Shown here piece by piece: positions 8,921 through 17,307 of a DNA stretch of 64,000 nucleotides. Where the stretch lies: assembly GCA_964244115.1 (NCBI GenBank), contig CAXTHM010000001.1:69475-133474 (forward strand), in the 5' to 3' direction. The DNA is from CADCWK01 sp964244115. Its GTDB lineage: Bacteria > Chloroflexota > Chloroflexia > Thermomicrobiales > UBA6265. A program made the position numbers and the translations under genes. The notes beneath the pieces are model-generated. The model did not search any database. It saw only the letters and a program-made list of their open reading frames with translations, and was not told the origin of the DNA. Within the stretch, counting starts at the first letter, position 1; each line of letters opens with the position of its first letter.

Positions 8921-9248
8921 GATCACTCCTTGGAGAAGCTTACAAAGCCGATGGATCGACCCAAAGTGCTAACCTCCCTCGCTAGTAAATCGGATGCTAT
9001 CAACGAAGAGCAGCTCATTCGACCTTGCCTCACGATGGGCATTGTCGAAAATAGATTGTGCTACATCGAGCATATGATCATGCTACCGGAATTGGTTCTG
9101 TTGTGTCAATAGGTGCGATTGGCTAGGCAATCATGCAAATATTTTCTTCTCGGTAATCAGGGTGTTTTTTTACTTCGTTCTTTCGGTCAACACTCGGAGT
9201 GCCCCCGCAGAGTAGTTGGAGATCGAACGAGACCGCAAGTCACATCAA
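8921..9248. other. AT-rich stretch upstream of the truncated lepB
   Basis: 328 bp of low-GC DNA with T-rich tracts (for example near 9160-9180) and no supported gene. It probably contains the promoter of the leftward secreted-protein gene and marks the left edge of the truncated lepB duplication. Confidence 0.4.
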
Positions 9249-9699
9249 ATCCCTGAACTGGATCCCCGGCGTCGACCGCGAGGGCACCTGGAACTTCAGT
9301 CCCTTCGGCGAACTCGAGCGTGGCGACGTCGTCGTCCTCGAACCGCCGATCCCCCACGACCAGCCGTTCATCAAGCGAGTCATCGGGCTGCCCGGCGACC
9401 AGATCTCGTTCGCGGACGGCTACGTGCTCGTCAACGGCGAGCGCCTCAACGAGCAGTACATTCCCGAACCGATCACGATGTGCACCCCTTCCCGGGCGCT
9501 CGTCGACACGTCCACCTGCGACCTGACGGTCCCGGACGGAACGGTCTTCGTGATGGGCGACAACCGGACGCCGAACGGCAGCGAGGATTCCCGCATCTTC
9601 GGCGTCGTGCCAATCGACAACCTCGTCGGCGAGGCGTTCTTCAGCAACTGGCCGATCGACCAGATCGGCCCGATCGGCCATGGGGACTACAACGAGTAG
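9249..9699 (+). pseudogene. lepB: 5'-truncated third signal peptidase I copy
   Basis: From CCTGAACTGG at 9249 the DNA closely matches lepB copy 2 from 7785 onward. It retains the catalytic Lys (FIKRVIGLPGD) and the late box MGDNRTPNGSEDSR and ends in frame at 9699. The signal anchor and the catalytic Ser segment are missing, and the sequence before 9249 is unrelated AT-rich DNA. The remaining codons are intact and GC-rich. A product could only be inactive on its own; most likely it is a relic of a tandem duplication broken by the 8.2-9.2 kb AT-rich DNA. Confidence 0.8.
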
Positions 9700-9745
9700 G
9701 CGCGACCCTTGTGGTCATCCGGACGACCGGTCGTCACCCGGGTGA

Positions 9746-9942
9746 CCCGACCATGAATGGATCGGGCTCAGGAACGATGTCGCGGATGCACCGGGAGAAG
9801 CTTGACCTACCGCAGCGAAACACAGCTCGTTCGTGATGCGGCCCGTTCCGGGCCGCATCCGCGTTTCGTGAACATCCGAACCGTAATGGAACCACTCACC
9901 GATCGATACATCGTTCCTGAGCCCGATCCATTCATGGTCGGG
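9746..9942. mobile_element. MITE-like element with 35-bp perfect terminal inverted repeats
   Basis: Left repeat 9746-9780 and right repeat 9908-9942 are exact reverse complements over 35 bp, enclosing 127 bp. The interior has its own hairpin (GATGCGGCCCG, loop TTC, CGGGCCGCATC) and no coding capacity. No clear target-site duplication is seen at the ends. Just left lie two overlapping 14-bp palindromes (9722-9735, 9733-9746). It may be a small non-autonomous transposable element or a very large transcript-end fold. Confidence 0.55.
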
Positions 9943-10017
9943 CATCGCTGCGGGCGATCATGCATCCCCCAACACGCCGACCCTGTCCCGCGGTCCCGCA
10001 TGGCGGCAACGGCCGCA

Positions 10018-10058
10018 GCGGCGACCGGACGACCGGACGACCGCAAGGGTCGCCCCTA
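10018..10058 (-). repeat. Divergent family B-like repeat
   Basis: GGCCGCAGCGGCGACC followed by CCGCAAGGGTCGCCCCTACG resembles the complementary strand of the family B core and its CCCCTACG end. It is a weak match compared with the copies at 21.7, 26.1 and 38.1 kb. Confidence 0.35.
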
Positions 10059-10106
10059 CGAGAACGCCCTCCGGTTCGACCGATTCCACCCGCACAACGG
10101 ACGACC

Positions 10107-10142
10107 GAACGGCCCCGCCCAGAACGATGGGCGGGGCCGTTC
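10107..10142. terminator. 15-bp perfect hairpin after the phytase-like gene
   Basis: Arms GAACGGCCCCGCCCA (10107-10121) and its exact complement (10128-10142) enclose a 6-nt loop. It lies 35 bp beyond the stop of the leftward gene ending at 10178, the expected position for its transcript end. Confidence 0.7.
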
Positions 10143-10177
10143 TCTGTGTGGGGGGCGATCGTGATGGGAGGAGCGGC

Positions 10178-11452
10178 CTACACCTCGGGGGTGGCGACCG
10201 GGGTGGCGTTGTCCGGGTCCTGATCCTGGCCGGTGCCGACCTCGACGACCGGCGTGCCCTCCGGCGTACCGGCGGCGGCCGGGGTGCCCGCGGCCGGCGT
10301 GCCGGTGGCGTCGCCCGGGATGACCTCGAAGGCGAGGAACTGGGTGAGCTGCGTGTCGCTGAAGTTGTTGTCCGAGCCGATCACCAGCGAGCGGTTGCCG
10401 TTCGCCAGGTCCGGCCCGAAGGCCAGCGTCTCGAGGTTGTCGACGGTGAAGTCGCTGCCGTCGAACTCCGCGATCAGGCGCTTGGCGATCGGGGTGTAGT
10501 CCGCGCCGATCAGCGAATCGACGCCGCTGATGTCGGTCGCGCCGGTCAGGTCGATCTCATAGAGGCGGATGTCGTTGGAATAGCTCTCGTCGGCGGCCTG
10601 GACCGTGCCGCGCTCGAGCAGCAGCATCGTCGTGTCGGTGACGGCGAGGATCTCGGTGATGCCATTGATCGTGAAGAGGGCCCCAGCCTCGACGTTCGGC
10701 ACGGCGTCGGCCTCATAGGCGTACTGGGCGAGGACGGTGCCCTCGCGGTCGTACTGCGTGATCCGGTTGACCGAGCCGGCATCGCCCGTGGCCAGGTCGC
10801 CGTCCTGGTAGAGCGGCAGCTCGGTCGAGACGAAGTACGAGGAGCCATCCGGGGCGAAGGTCAGCCCCTCGAAGGCGCCGTTGTCGCGGATGCCCGTCTC
10901 GCCGTTGACATCGGCGTCGAACACGTCATCGGCCGGGAGGCTCGCGACGAAGGTGCCGTCCGGCTCGGTGACGTAGACGCCAGGGTCGATGCCGAGCACC
11001 TGGCTGCCCTCGGTCGTCCAGTAGAAGTTGCCGCTCTGGGGGTCGACGCGGATCGACTCCGGGTCCGGGACGTTGCCGCCGGCATCGACGTTCGGGAACG
11101 GCGTGCCGTCCTCCTGCAGGAGGGTAACGGCGGAGGTCAGCTCGGCGCTGTCGAACGATACGTCGTCGTACGTCAGCGTCGCGTCGTAGAACCGGGCCGG
11201 GGCGTTGTCCGAGCGGTCGTCGCTGAGGACGATCCAGCTCTCGCTCTCGGCGTCGTAGTCCAGGCCGGATAGCCCGCCGACGAGGGTATCGTCGACCGTG
11301 AGGTCGTTCGGGAGGTCCTGCTCGCCGATCAGGCGGACGGAGGCGACGGATGCGAGCGCGGCGTCCTGCGCGGCGAGGGCGGACGGGAGCACCTGCCCGG
11401 TCAGGAGGGCGGTGGCGACGAGGGACGTGGCGACAAGCCGTGTGCGCGTCAT
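10178..11452 (-). CDS. Exported phytase-like (esterase-like activity) protein
   Basis: A 424-residue secreted protein with an N-terminal signal (TRTRLVATSLVATALLTGQV, cleavage near ALAAQDA). The body matches the phytase-like / esterase-like-activity-of-phytase beta-propeller family: it opens with GLSGLDYDAESESWIVLSDD, then NVDAGGNVPDPESIRVDP, FEGLTFAPDGSSYFVSTE and NNFSDTQLTQFLAFEV, with many acidic residues fitting calcium binding. The last 45 residues are a TP/GTP-rich low-complexity tail. The ATG at 11450-11452 is preceded by AAAGGA and sits exactly at the signal peptide. Phosphate-ester hydrolysis outside the cell is the likely role, but the substrate is not predictable. Confidence 0.8.
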   Translation of the reverse strand: MTRTRLVATSLVATALLTGQVLPSALAAQDAALASVASVRLIGEQDLPNDLTVDDTLVGGLSGLDYDAESESWIVLSDDRSDNAPARFYDATLTYDDVSFDSAELTSAVTLLQEDGTPFPNVDAGGNVPDPESIRVDPQSGNFYWTTEGSQVLGIDPGVYVTEPDGTFVASLPADDVFDADVNGETGIRDNGAFEGLTFAPDGSSYFVSTELPLYQDGDLATGDAGSVNRITQYDREGTVLAQYAYEADAVPNVEAGALFTINGITEILAVTDTTMLLLERGTVQAADESYSNDIRLYEIDLTGATDISGVDSLIGADYTPIAKRLIAEFDGSDFTVDNLETLAFGPDLANGNRSLVIGSDNNFSDTQLTQFLAFEVIPGDATGTPAAGTPAAAGTPEGTPVVEVGTGQDQDPDNATPVATPEV

Positions 11453-11642
11453 GGTGGTCCTTTCGCGGCTGTGACGATGTCCCGCTGGACATCGGGGACA
11501 GTCAGGCCCCGTCCCGATCGGCTCCGTTATCGCAGAACATGTCGCGCAGAGTGTTAGGGCTCTGCGATGCTTTCCCCGCTCAGGGTCGTGCCCGTCAACA
11601 GGGAGTTCAGATGCATTGCCTGCCCTTTCAAGCAAAGCCGCT

Positions 11643-11753
11643 GCTCCCCGCTCCGGGCACCTGTGAGTCCGAACACCGCTTTCGGCGGTGAGAGCGAGCA
11701 GGTGAGCCGGAGCGGGGCTGGGGGAGAGGTCCGCTCAGCTACCCGAGCGCAGC
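11643..11753 (+). repeat. Repeat family A, copy A3
   Basis: CTCCCCGCTCCGGGCACCTGTGAG, a variant middle ACACCGCTTTCGGCGGTGAGAGCGAGCAGGTGAGC split by short spacing, the returning CCGGAGCGGGG arm, then the tail GGGGGAGAGGTCCGCTC. The outer arms changed together (CTC to CGC on both sides), which suggests pairing matters. The remaining part of the 411-bp space shows nothing else. Confidence 0.7.
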
Positions 11754-11863
11754 GATCGAAACCCGCTCTGGCGGGACGAAGCGTCTGGCACGGGCCAGGC
11801 GTATGGCCGGCGACCTGCGTACCGCTTGAGACCATCCGGACGAGCAAACGAGAAAGGAACCCC

Positions 11864-12607
11864 GTGACCGACACGAGCGATCGACCGACGGTCCTGCTGA
11901 CCGGCGCCGCCGGCAATATCGGCCGCGCGTTTCGCCGGATCGCAGGGGAGCGGTATGCCCTCCGCCTGGCCGACACCAAGGGGATCAGCCTGGCACCGGG
12001 GGAGGCGGCCGAGCGGCTCTATCTCGATGTCTCCGACCTCGAGGCCTGCCGGGCCGCCTGCCGGGGCATCGGCACGGTCGTCCATCTCGCCGCCGACCCG
12101 TCGCCGGAGGCCGGCTTCTACGAGTCGCTGCTGGAGAACAACATCAAGGGGGTCTTCAACGTCTACCGGGCCGCCAGCGACAATGGCGTCCGCCGGGTGA
12201 TCTTCGCCAGCAGCGTCCACGCCGTCGGCGGCTACCCGGCCGGCTTCCAGCCCCACAACGAGACGGCGCCCCGGCCGCGAAACCTCTACGGCGCCTCGAA
12301 GGCGTTCGGGGAGACGATCGGCTCCGTCTTCGCCACCCAGCACGGGCTGACCAGCATCGCCATCCGGATCGGCGCCTTCGACCACGCCCCGACGGACCCG
12401 CGGCACCCAGACCCGGCGACCGCCTCCGCCTTCGTCAGCCCGCGTGATCTCACGCACCTGATCGAGCGCTGCATCGCCGCCGACCTGACCGGGTTCCACG
12501 TCGTCCATGGCCTCTCGAACAACCGGCTGACGGCGTTCGACATCTCCTCGACCCGCACGCTCGTCGGCTACGAGCCGCGGGACGATGGCTTCGCCTATCA
12601 TGGCTGA
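11864..12607 (+). CDS. NAD-dependent short-chain reductase, uronate-dehydrogenase-like
   Basis: A 247-residue extended short-chain dehydrogenase. The cofactor loop TGAAGNIG is at about 14-21, the catalytic Ser in FASSVHAVGGYP near 108, and the YxxxK pair in NLYGASKAFGE near 138-142. The pattern FASSxHxxGxYP / LYGxSKxFGE / SPRDLTHLIERC / LVGYEPRDDGF is what uronate dehydrogenases (oxidation of glucuronate or galacturonate to aldaro-lactones) show, so that activity is favoured over a sugar-nucleotide epimerase. The GTG start at 11864 has AAAGGA 5 bp upstream. A close paralogue follows 61 bp downstream; the pair probably arose by tandem duplication. Confidence 0.8.
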   Translation: MTDTSDRPTVLLTGAAGNIGRAFRRIAGERYALRLADTKGISLAPGEAAERLYLDVSDLEACRAACRGIGTVVHLAADPSPEAGFYESLLENNIKGVFNVYRAASDNGVRRVIFASSVHAVGGYPAGFQPHNETAPRPRNLYGASKAFGETIGSVFATQHGLTSIAIRIGAFDHAPTDPRHPDPATASAFVSPRDLTHLIERCIAADLTGFHVVHGLSNNRLTAFDISSTRTLVGYEPRDDGFAYHG

Positions 12608-12668
12608 CCGGGTCCGTGGCCCATCGACCGCGATCGACACAAGCAGTGATCGAGCAGGAGAGGCACCC

Positions 12669-13440
12669 ATGTCGGAGCAGACAGGCAAGCGGACCGTGCT
12701 CCTGACCGGGGCGGGGGGCGACATCGGGACGGAGTTCCGGCAATACGTCGGGGACCGGTACGCGATGCGGCTGGCCGGCCGGAGCGATATCCCCCTCGCC
12801 GACGGCGAGCGGGCCGAAGTGATCTCGCTGGACATCGCCGATCTCGACGCCTGCCAGGCGGCCTGCCGGGGGATCGACACGGTCGTCCACCTCGCCGCCG
12901 ACCGCCGGATGCACGCCGAGTTCTACGACTCGCTGATCGAGAACAACATCAAGGGCACCTACAACATCTACCGGGCTGCCAGGGACCAGGGCGTCCGCCG
13001 GGNNNNNNNNNNCCAGCAGCGTCAACGCCGTCGCCGGGGCACCGACGCGCCACCAGGCCCAGACGGACGAGGTCCCGACCCCGCTCAACATCTACGGCGC
13101 CTCGAAGGTCTGGGGCGAGGCGCTGGGCGCCTACTTCGATGCCGTCGAGGGGCTGGGCGGCTTCGCGATCCGGATCGGCGCCTTCAAGCCGGACTTCGAC
13201 GAGCTCGGCGACGAGCCGGCGTCGGCCCGCCACATCTCGATGCTCGTCAGCCCCCGGGACCTCTCGCACCTGATCGTGCGCTGCATCGAGACGGACGTGA
13301 CCGGCTTCCACATCGTCCACGGCCTGTCGAACAACGCACTTCCGTTCATGGACATCGAGTCCACCAAGACGCTGCTTGGCTGGGAGCCGGAGGACGACGG
13401 CTTCGCCCTCTACGGCAACCGGTTCAGCACCGTCGATTAG
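12669..13440 (+). CDS. Second uronate-dehydrogenase-like reductase (contains an assembly gap)
   Basis: A paralogue of the preceding gene with TGAGGDIG, LENNIKGTYN-like, NIYGASKVWGE (catalytic YxxxK), SPRDLSHLIVRC and LLGWEPEDDGF. Ten N at 13003-13012 sit inside the strand before the catalytic Ser. The upstream gene has nine bases at this place (RVIFASS), so the real gene is almost certainly intact and the frame change is due to one N too many. ATG at 12669 with GGAGAGG upstream. Expected length is about 256 residues. Substrate may differ from the neighbour. Confidence 0.82.
13003..13012. other. Assembly gap (10 N) inside the second reductase
   Basis: By comparison with the paralogue at 12196-12204 the missing bases number nine, so the placeholder length creates a false frameshift. 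Confidence 0.8.
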
Positions 13441-13460
13441 GCGCGGGTCACCGCGAAGCA

Positions 13461-13574
13461 AGCAGGTGAACCGGAGCAGACCTCTCCCCCGACCCCTCTC
13501 CAAGCACCTGCTTGCTCACCCGCCGGAAGCGGCTCTCGCTGCGCTGCGGCTCCGCAAGTGACCGGAGAGGGGAG
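13461..13574 (-). repeat. Repeat family A, copy A4 (inverted)
   Basis: Reads on the minus strand: arm CCCCTCTCCGGTCACTTGC, GAGCCGCAGCGCAGCGAGAG, GGCGGGTGAGCAAGCAGGTG, then the tail with GGGGGAGAGGTCTGCTCCGG. It lies just after the second reductase and faces copy A5. Confidence 0.7.
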
Positions 13575-13673
13575 ACGCACGCCTATCCAGCGCAGCTATC
13601 TTATGCGAATGCCGCTTCAGATAGGGCCTTACGGCGGCCCTCGGTCCTGCGCTCAACCTTGCTCCAAGGGCCT

Positions 13674-13750
13674 GCTCCCCTCTCCGGCTCGTTTCGCGCT
13701 GCGGCGCTCACGCCCGGAGAGGGGCTGGGGGAGGGGTCTCCTCCGCCACC
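13674..13750 (+). repeat. Repeat family A, copy A5 (short form)
   Basis: GCTCCCCTCTCCGG and the returning CCGGAGAGGGG enclose a shortened GCGCTGCGGCGC centre, followed by CTGGGGGAGGGGTCTCCTCC and GCCACC. Copies A4 and A5 together occupy most of the 344-bp space 13441-13784. Confidence 0.7.
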
Positions 13751-13784
13751 AGCCAACACCAAGGAAACCGCGCTACCGGGGGGA

Positions 13785-14036
13785 TCAGCGCTGATCTCCT
13801 GGCCGCTCGCCATCCCGGAGCCGCTGGCGGGTCGTCCGGGTCTGCCGGACAGTCCGGATCAGCGCGACGGCCAGCAGGAGGACGATGGCGATCCCGACGC
13901 CGATACCGAGCTGCCCGGAGACGATCACGATCAGATAGAACGCGACCCCGGCCAGTACCCCGACGATGGTCGGCGTGCTGAGCTCGGGCAGCCGCCAGCG
14001 CCGGGTTGAGGGGTCATCGGTCGGGTGATCGCTCAT
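13785..14036 (-). CDS. Small membrane protein with two hydrophobic helices
   Basis: An 83-residue protein with two likely transmembrane helices, at about 23-42 (TIVGVLAGVAFYLIVIVSG) and 44-61 (GIGVGIAIVLLLAVALI), followed by a basic tail (RTVRQTRTTRQRLRDGERP). No family is recognised. It heads a run of four small leftward membrane proteins (13785-15148) that share a soluble N-terminus, glycine-rich helices and a charged tail. No clear ribosome-binding site is visible, so the start is uncertain. Confidence 0.55.
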   Translation of the reverse strand: MSDHPTDDPSTRRWRLPELSTPTIVGVLAGVAFYLIVIVSGQLGIGVGIAIVLLLAVALIRTVRQTRTTRQRLRDGERPGDQR

Positions 14037-14095
14037 GACGGCAGTGTGATCGGCATCCGATCCGGCCGCAAGGGACGGCCACCTACTCGGACCGA

Positions 14096-14353
14096 TCAGG
14101 CAAGGCCGTCATCGTCATCGTCCCCGTTCTTGCCAGTCCGACTCCGGGCATTGGCGCTCAGGGCCACTCCGAGGCCAGCGCCGATCGCGAGGCCGATGCC
14201 GATCCCCAGCCCGATGTTGTCGAAGATGAGCAGCCCAAACACGATGCCGAAGATCAAGCCGAGGCTGATCCCGAGCGGCAGATACCCGGCGGCGTTTACC
14301 CGCTCCTCGTCCCCCGACGATCCGGCGATCTTCGGTTGCTCCTGGTCGGTCAT
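14096..14353 (-). CDS. Small glycine-zipper membrane protein
   Basis: 85 residues; start ATG at 14351-14353 behind AGGGAG. An acidic N-terminus (MTDQEQPKIAGSSGDEERV) is followed by two closely spaced helices with GxxxG-type repeats (LGISLGLIFGIVFGLLIF and IGLGIGIGLAIGAGLGVAL), then a basic-acidic tail ending in a run of Asp. Glycine zippers favour tight helix packing or oligomerisation in the membrane. Function unknown. Confidence 0.6.
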   Translation of the reverse strand: MTDQEQPKIAGSSGDEERVNAAGYLPLGISLGLIFGIVFGLLIFDNIGLGIGIGLAIGAGLGVALSANARSRTGKNGDDDDDGLA

Positions 14354-14501
14354 GAGGTGCTCCCTGCGTCCTGGACTCAACGGACCGTATCGCCAGGCGG
14401 TTCGCTTTCGAGGCGGATGGGTAGCGGACGGGTAGCGGAGCGGAGCGCTCTCCCGATGCAGAGGTTTGCTCCGCCTCCGAGCGCCTCCGTTGCAGACCAG
14501 G

Positions 14502-14825
14502 CTACTTCCGGGGATTGGCCCGCCGCATCATCCCGTAGAGGGCGCCGAGCAGCGCCCCGAAGACGACCCCGATGATTGGTTGACCGACCAGGAACCCGAC
14601 GCTCGTCCCGAAGAAGACGCCGAGGGCGACCGAGAAGTAGACCGGGGCGGGGCCGATCGCATCGGAGCGTTTGCGGAACAGCCCGTGGTCCGTGCCACTG
14701 GTCGAAACGGGCGGCGTTGCGGGGCGATCCGCGGACTGACGAGTTCCGGTGGTGGCCGGGGGCTCCGTCGATCGCGCCGGGTTGGCCCGCGACTGGTCGC
14801 TCGGTCGCGGAGCGTCGGCCGTCAT
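14502..14825 (-). CDS. Small membrane protein with disordered N-terminus
   Basis: 107 residues. About 60 residues rich in Pro, Ser, Thr and Ala precede two helices (VYFSVALGVFFGTSVGFLVG and IIGVVFGALLGALYGMM) and a basic end (RRANPRK). Its ATG overlaps the stop of the upstream gene by the sequence ATGA (14822-14825), so the two are translationally coupled. Family not recognised. Confidence 0.6.
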   Translation of the reverse strand: MTADAPRPSDQSRANPARSTEPPATTGTRQSADRPATPPVSTSGTDHGLFRKRSDAIGPAPVYFSVALGVFFGTSVGFLVGQPIIGVVFGALLGALYGMMRRANPRK

Positions 14826-15148
14826 AGGGTGGCGTCCAGACGGGCGCGTTCACGGCGGCGGTCGATGACGATGCCGAGGATCGCGCCGATCAGCCCGCCG
14901 ATCGCGCAGGCGGCCAGCAGCGGGAACGACGTCGGAAGCGCGGCGATCGCCCCGATCACAACGCCGAGCGCCAGTAGCGGACCGACCGACGAACTCATCG
15001 ATTGCGGTCGGCTGTCCGGGACTTCGGCGATGACGGGCTCATCGTCCTCGACCTCCGCCAGCGGGGCCGGCGCGAGTTCGGGACGGACACGGGGGACAAC
15101 CCGGCTGCCGTCCGGGTTGCGGGCGATGGGTTTGCGACGCCTGGCCAT
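14822..15148 (-). CDS. Small membrane protein, first gene of a coupled pair
   Basis: 108 residues from the ATG at 15146-15148, preceded by AAGGGG. A basic start (ARRRKPIARNPDGSR), an acidic linker and two hydrophobic helices (LLALGVVIGAIAALPTSFP and LLAACAIGGLIGAILGIVI) end in IDRRRERARLD. It is coupled by a 4-bp overlap to the 14502-14825 gene. The two small proteins may form a complex; this is inference from the coupling alone. Confidence 0.6.
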   Translation of the reverse strand: MARRRKPIARNPDGSRVVPRVRPELAPAPLAEVEDDEPVIAEVPDSRPQSMSSSVGPLLALGVVIGAIAALPTSFPLLAACAIGGLIGAILGIVIDRRRERARLDATL

Positions 15149-15230
15149 GGGCCCCTTGCTCTGGTGACCGGGACGGATTGCCCGGTCGGGCAACCGGTCT
15201 CAGGTGATGGTCAGGAATGGTCCCGAGCGA

Positions 15231-16967
15231 TCAGGACAGGATGAAGGGGGCCATCAGATCGGTGATCCGCTGCTCGATGATGGCGACGACGTCACCGAGC
15301 GGGATCAGCTCCGACTCGGACGCCGTCCGGGCCCGGAGTTCGGCCTGCCCCTCGCCGAGGGTCCGGGTGCTGACCGAGAGCCGCAGGGGGCAGCCGATCA
15401 GCTCGGCGTCGGCGAACTTGACGCCGGGCCGCTCCGTCCGGTCGTCGAACAGGACATCGACCCCGGCCGCAGTCAGGTCGTCGTAGATCCCCGCCGCCGC
15501 CTCGAACGTCGCCGTGTCGGTGTCCTTGCCGATCCACGTCAGGTAGACGGAGAACGGCGCGACCGGCGCCGGCCAGATGATCCCCTTGTCATCGTAGTTC
15601 TGCTCGACGATCGAGGCCACGAGCCGACCGGAACCGATGCCGTACGACCCCATCTGGATCGGTCGATCCACCCCCTGCTCGTCCAGGTACGTCGCGCCGA
15701 GCATGGCCGTGTAGCGGTCGCCGAGGGCGAAGATGTTGCCGACCTCGATCGCCCGCTCGGCCCGCAGCGGCGCCCCGTCGGTCGGGCTCGGGAAGCCGTC
15801 CTCGGCCGAGGCGATGTCGTCGACTAGCAGGCTCGTCCAGTCACGCCCGAAGTTGACGTTGCGCAGATGGAAGCCGGTCCGGTTGGCGCCGGCGACGAGG
15901 TTGGGCGTGTCCCGGATGCTGACGTCGGCGACCACCACGACGTTCTCGCTCTCCGGCAGGCCGACCGGGGAGGCGTAGCCGGGGTCGGCCCCGGCGGCGC
16001 GGATTGCCTCCGTCGTCGCCGGGGTGAGGTTGCCCTCGCCGGTGACCTTACGGAGCTTGGTCTCGTTGACCTCCAGGTCGCCCCGGATGACGGCGAAGAT
16101 CAGCCGGCCGCTGTCCCCGGTGAAGAAGACGGCCTTGGCGGTCCGGCTGGTCGGGACGTCGAGCAGCCGGGCCAGTGCCTCGATCGTCGGCGTCGCGGGG
16201 GTCGCGACCTCCTCCATAGGCAGGGCGTCCTCGGCCGGCGGCGTGTCGCGGCGGAAGGTCGCGACCTCGCGGTTGGCCGCGTAGTCGCCGCTCGGGGAGA
16301 TCAGGATGATGTCCTCACCGAACGGCGAGGGGGCCATGAACTCCTCGCTGCGCTTGCCGCCCATCATGCCGGTGTCGGCGCCGACCATGTAGAAGTCCAG
16401 CCCCGTCCGCCGGTAGATCCGGTCGTAGGCGACGCGATGCTGCTCGTAGGCGGCGAACATCCCGGCCTCGTCGCGGTCCAGACTGTAGGAGTCCTTCATC
16501 GTGAACTCGCGGACCCGGATCAGGCCGCCGCGGGAGCGGGGCTCGTCGCGCCACTTAGTCTGGAGGTGATAGATGATCTGGGGCAGCTGCCGATAGGAGT
16601 TGATCTCGGAGCGGGCGAGGTCGGTGACGACCTCCTCGTGCGTCATCGCCAGGACGAGATCGCGGCCGGCCCGGTCCTTGAACCGGGTCAGCGAGGCGTC
16701 GATCTGGTCGTAGCGGCCGGTCTCCCGCCAGATCTCGGCCGGGTGGACGACCGGCATGAGCATCTCCTGCCCGCCGATCGCGTTCATCTCTTCCCGGATG
16801 ATCCGTTCGATCTTCTGCGTGACCCGCCAGCCCAGCGGCAGCAGGCTGAACATGCCGGAGCCGAGCGGCCGGATGAACCCGCCGCGCAGGAGCAGGCGGT
16901 GGCTGGGCAGCTCCGCGTCATTGGGCGCCTCGCGCAGGGTCCGGCCGAAGAGATGACTGATCCGCAT
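15231..16967 (-). CDS. proS: Prolyl-tRNA synthetase
   Basis: Charges tRNA-Pro with proline. 578 residues, the bacterial long form with an editing (INS/YbaK-like) domain inserted between class II motifs 2 and 3. Visible are motif 1 around FIRPLGSGMFSLLPLGWR, TKWRDEPRSRGGLIRVREFTMKD split across motif 2, the editing domain at about 230-390 (with AKAVFFTGD and GLPESENV), motif 3 GSYGIGSGRLVASIVEQ and the anticodon-binding domain at the C-terminus. Start ATG at 16967 fits MRISHLFGRTLRE. No T-box leader is visible upstream. Confidence 0.96.
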   Translation of the reverse strand: MRISHLFGRTLREAPNDAELPSHRLLLRGGFIRPLGSGMFSLLPLGWRVTQKIERIIREEMNAIGGQEMLMPVVHPAEIWRETGRYDQIDASLTRFKDRAGRDLVLAMTHEEVVTDLARSEINSYRQLPQIIYHLQTKWRDEPRSRGGLIRVREFTMKDSYSLDRDEAGMFAAYEQHRVAYDRIYRRTGLDFYMVGADTGMMGGKRSEEFMAPSPFGEDIILISPSGDYAANREVATFRRDTPPAEDALPMEEVATPATPTIEALARLLDVPTSRTAKAVFFTGDSGRLIFAVIRGDLEVNETKLRKVTGEGNLTPATTEAIRAAGADPGYASPVGLPESENVVVVADVSIRDTPNLVAGANRTGFHLRNVNFGRDWTSLLVDDIASAEDGFPSPTDGAPLRAERAIEVGNIFALGDRYTAMLGATYLDEQGVDRPIQMGSYGIGSGRLVASIVEQNYDDKGIIWPAPVAPFSVYLTWIGKDTDTATFEAAAGIYDDLTAAGVDVLFDDRTERPGVKFADAELIGCPLRLSVSTRTLGEGQAELRARTASESELIPLGDVVAIIEQRITDLMAPFILS

Positions 16968-17307
16968 GGGGAAAGGGCCTCATTTCCGTCGAAGGGCGAT
17001 GCCGCTGATTCACTGGATCATCAACACGGGTGCGTCCGGCAGGATAGGGGCGGACAGCCTTTGCCCGCAATGGCCGACACGGTCGACATGTCGGAGGGTG
17101 GAGAAGTTCCCTCTGACGACAGAGGTGTTCCCTCATACCGGCATACCGGGCAGACGACGTCCCAAGTCATGCGTTGGGTCTGGTCCGCGAGACGGTAGGA
17201 GCAGCCATGAAGACTGTACAATCTACGCGTAGCCCCCGTGGCAGGAGAGGCACTCCCTGACGCTTGGAAGAGACCCCGAATCTAGTGCATCGGGCGGGGG
17301 CTACTCC
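16968..17307. other. Intergenic region upstream of proS
   Basis: 340 bp separating proS and the leftward unknown gene. The region holds short palindromes (for example CGACATGTCG near 17080) but neither a T-box sequence nor a gene. The proS promoter should lie here. Confidence 0.35.

Noticed and set aside
16968..17307. T-box or other riboswitch upstream of proS.
   Set aside because: No T-box sequence (TGGNACCGCG-like) or specifier stem is found; only short palindromes occur.
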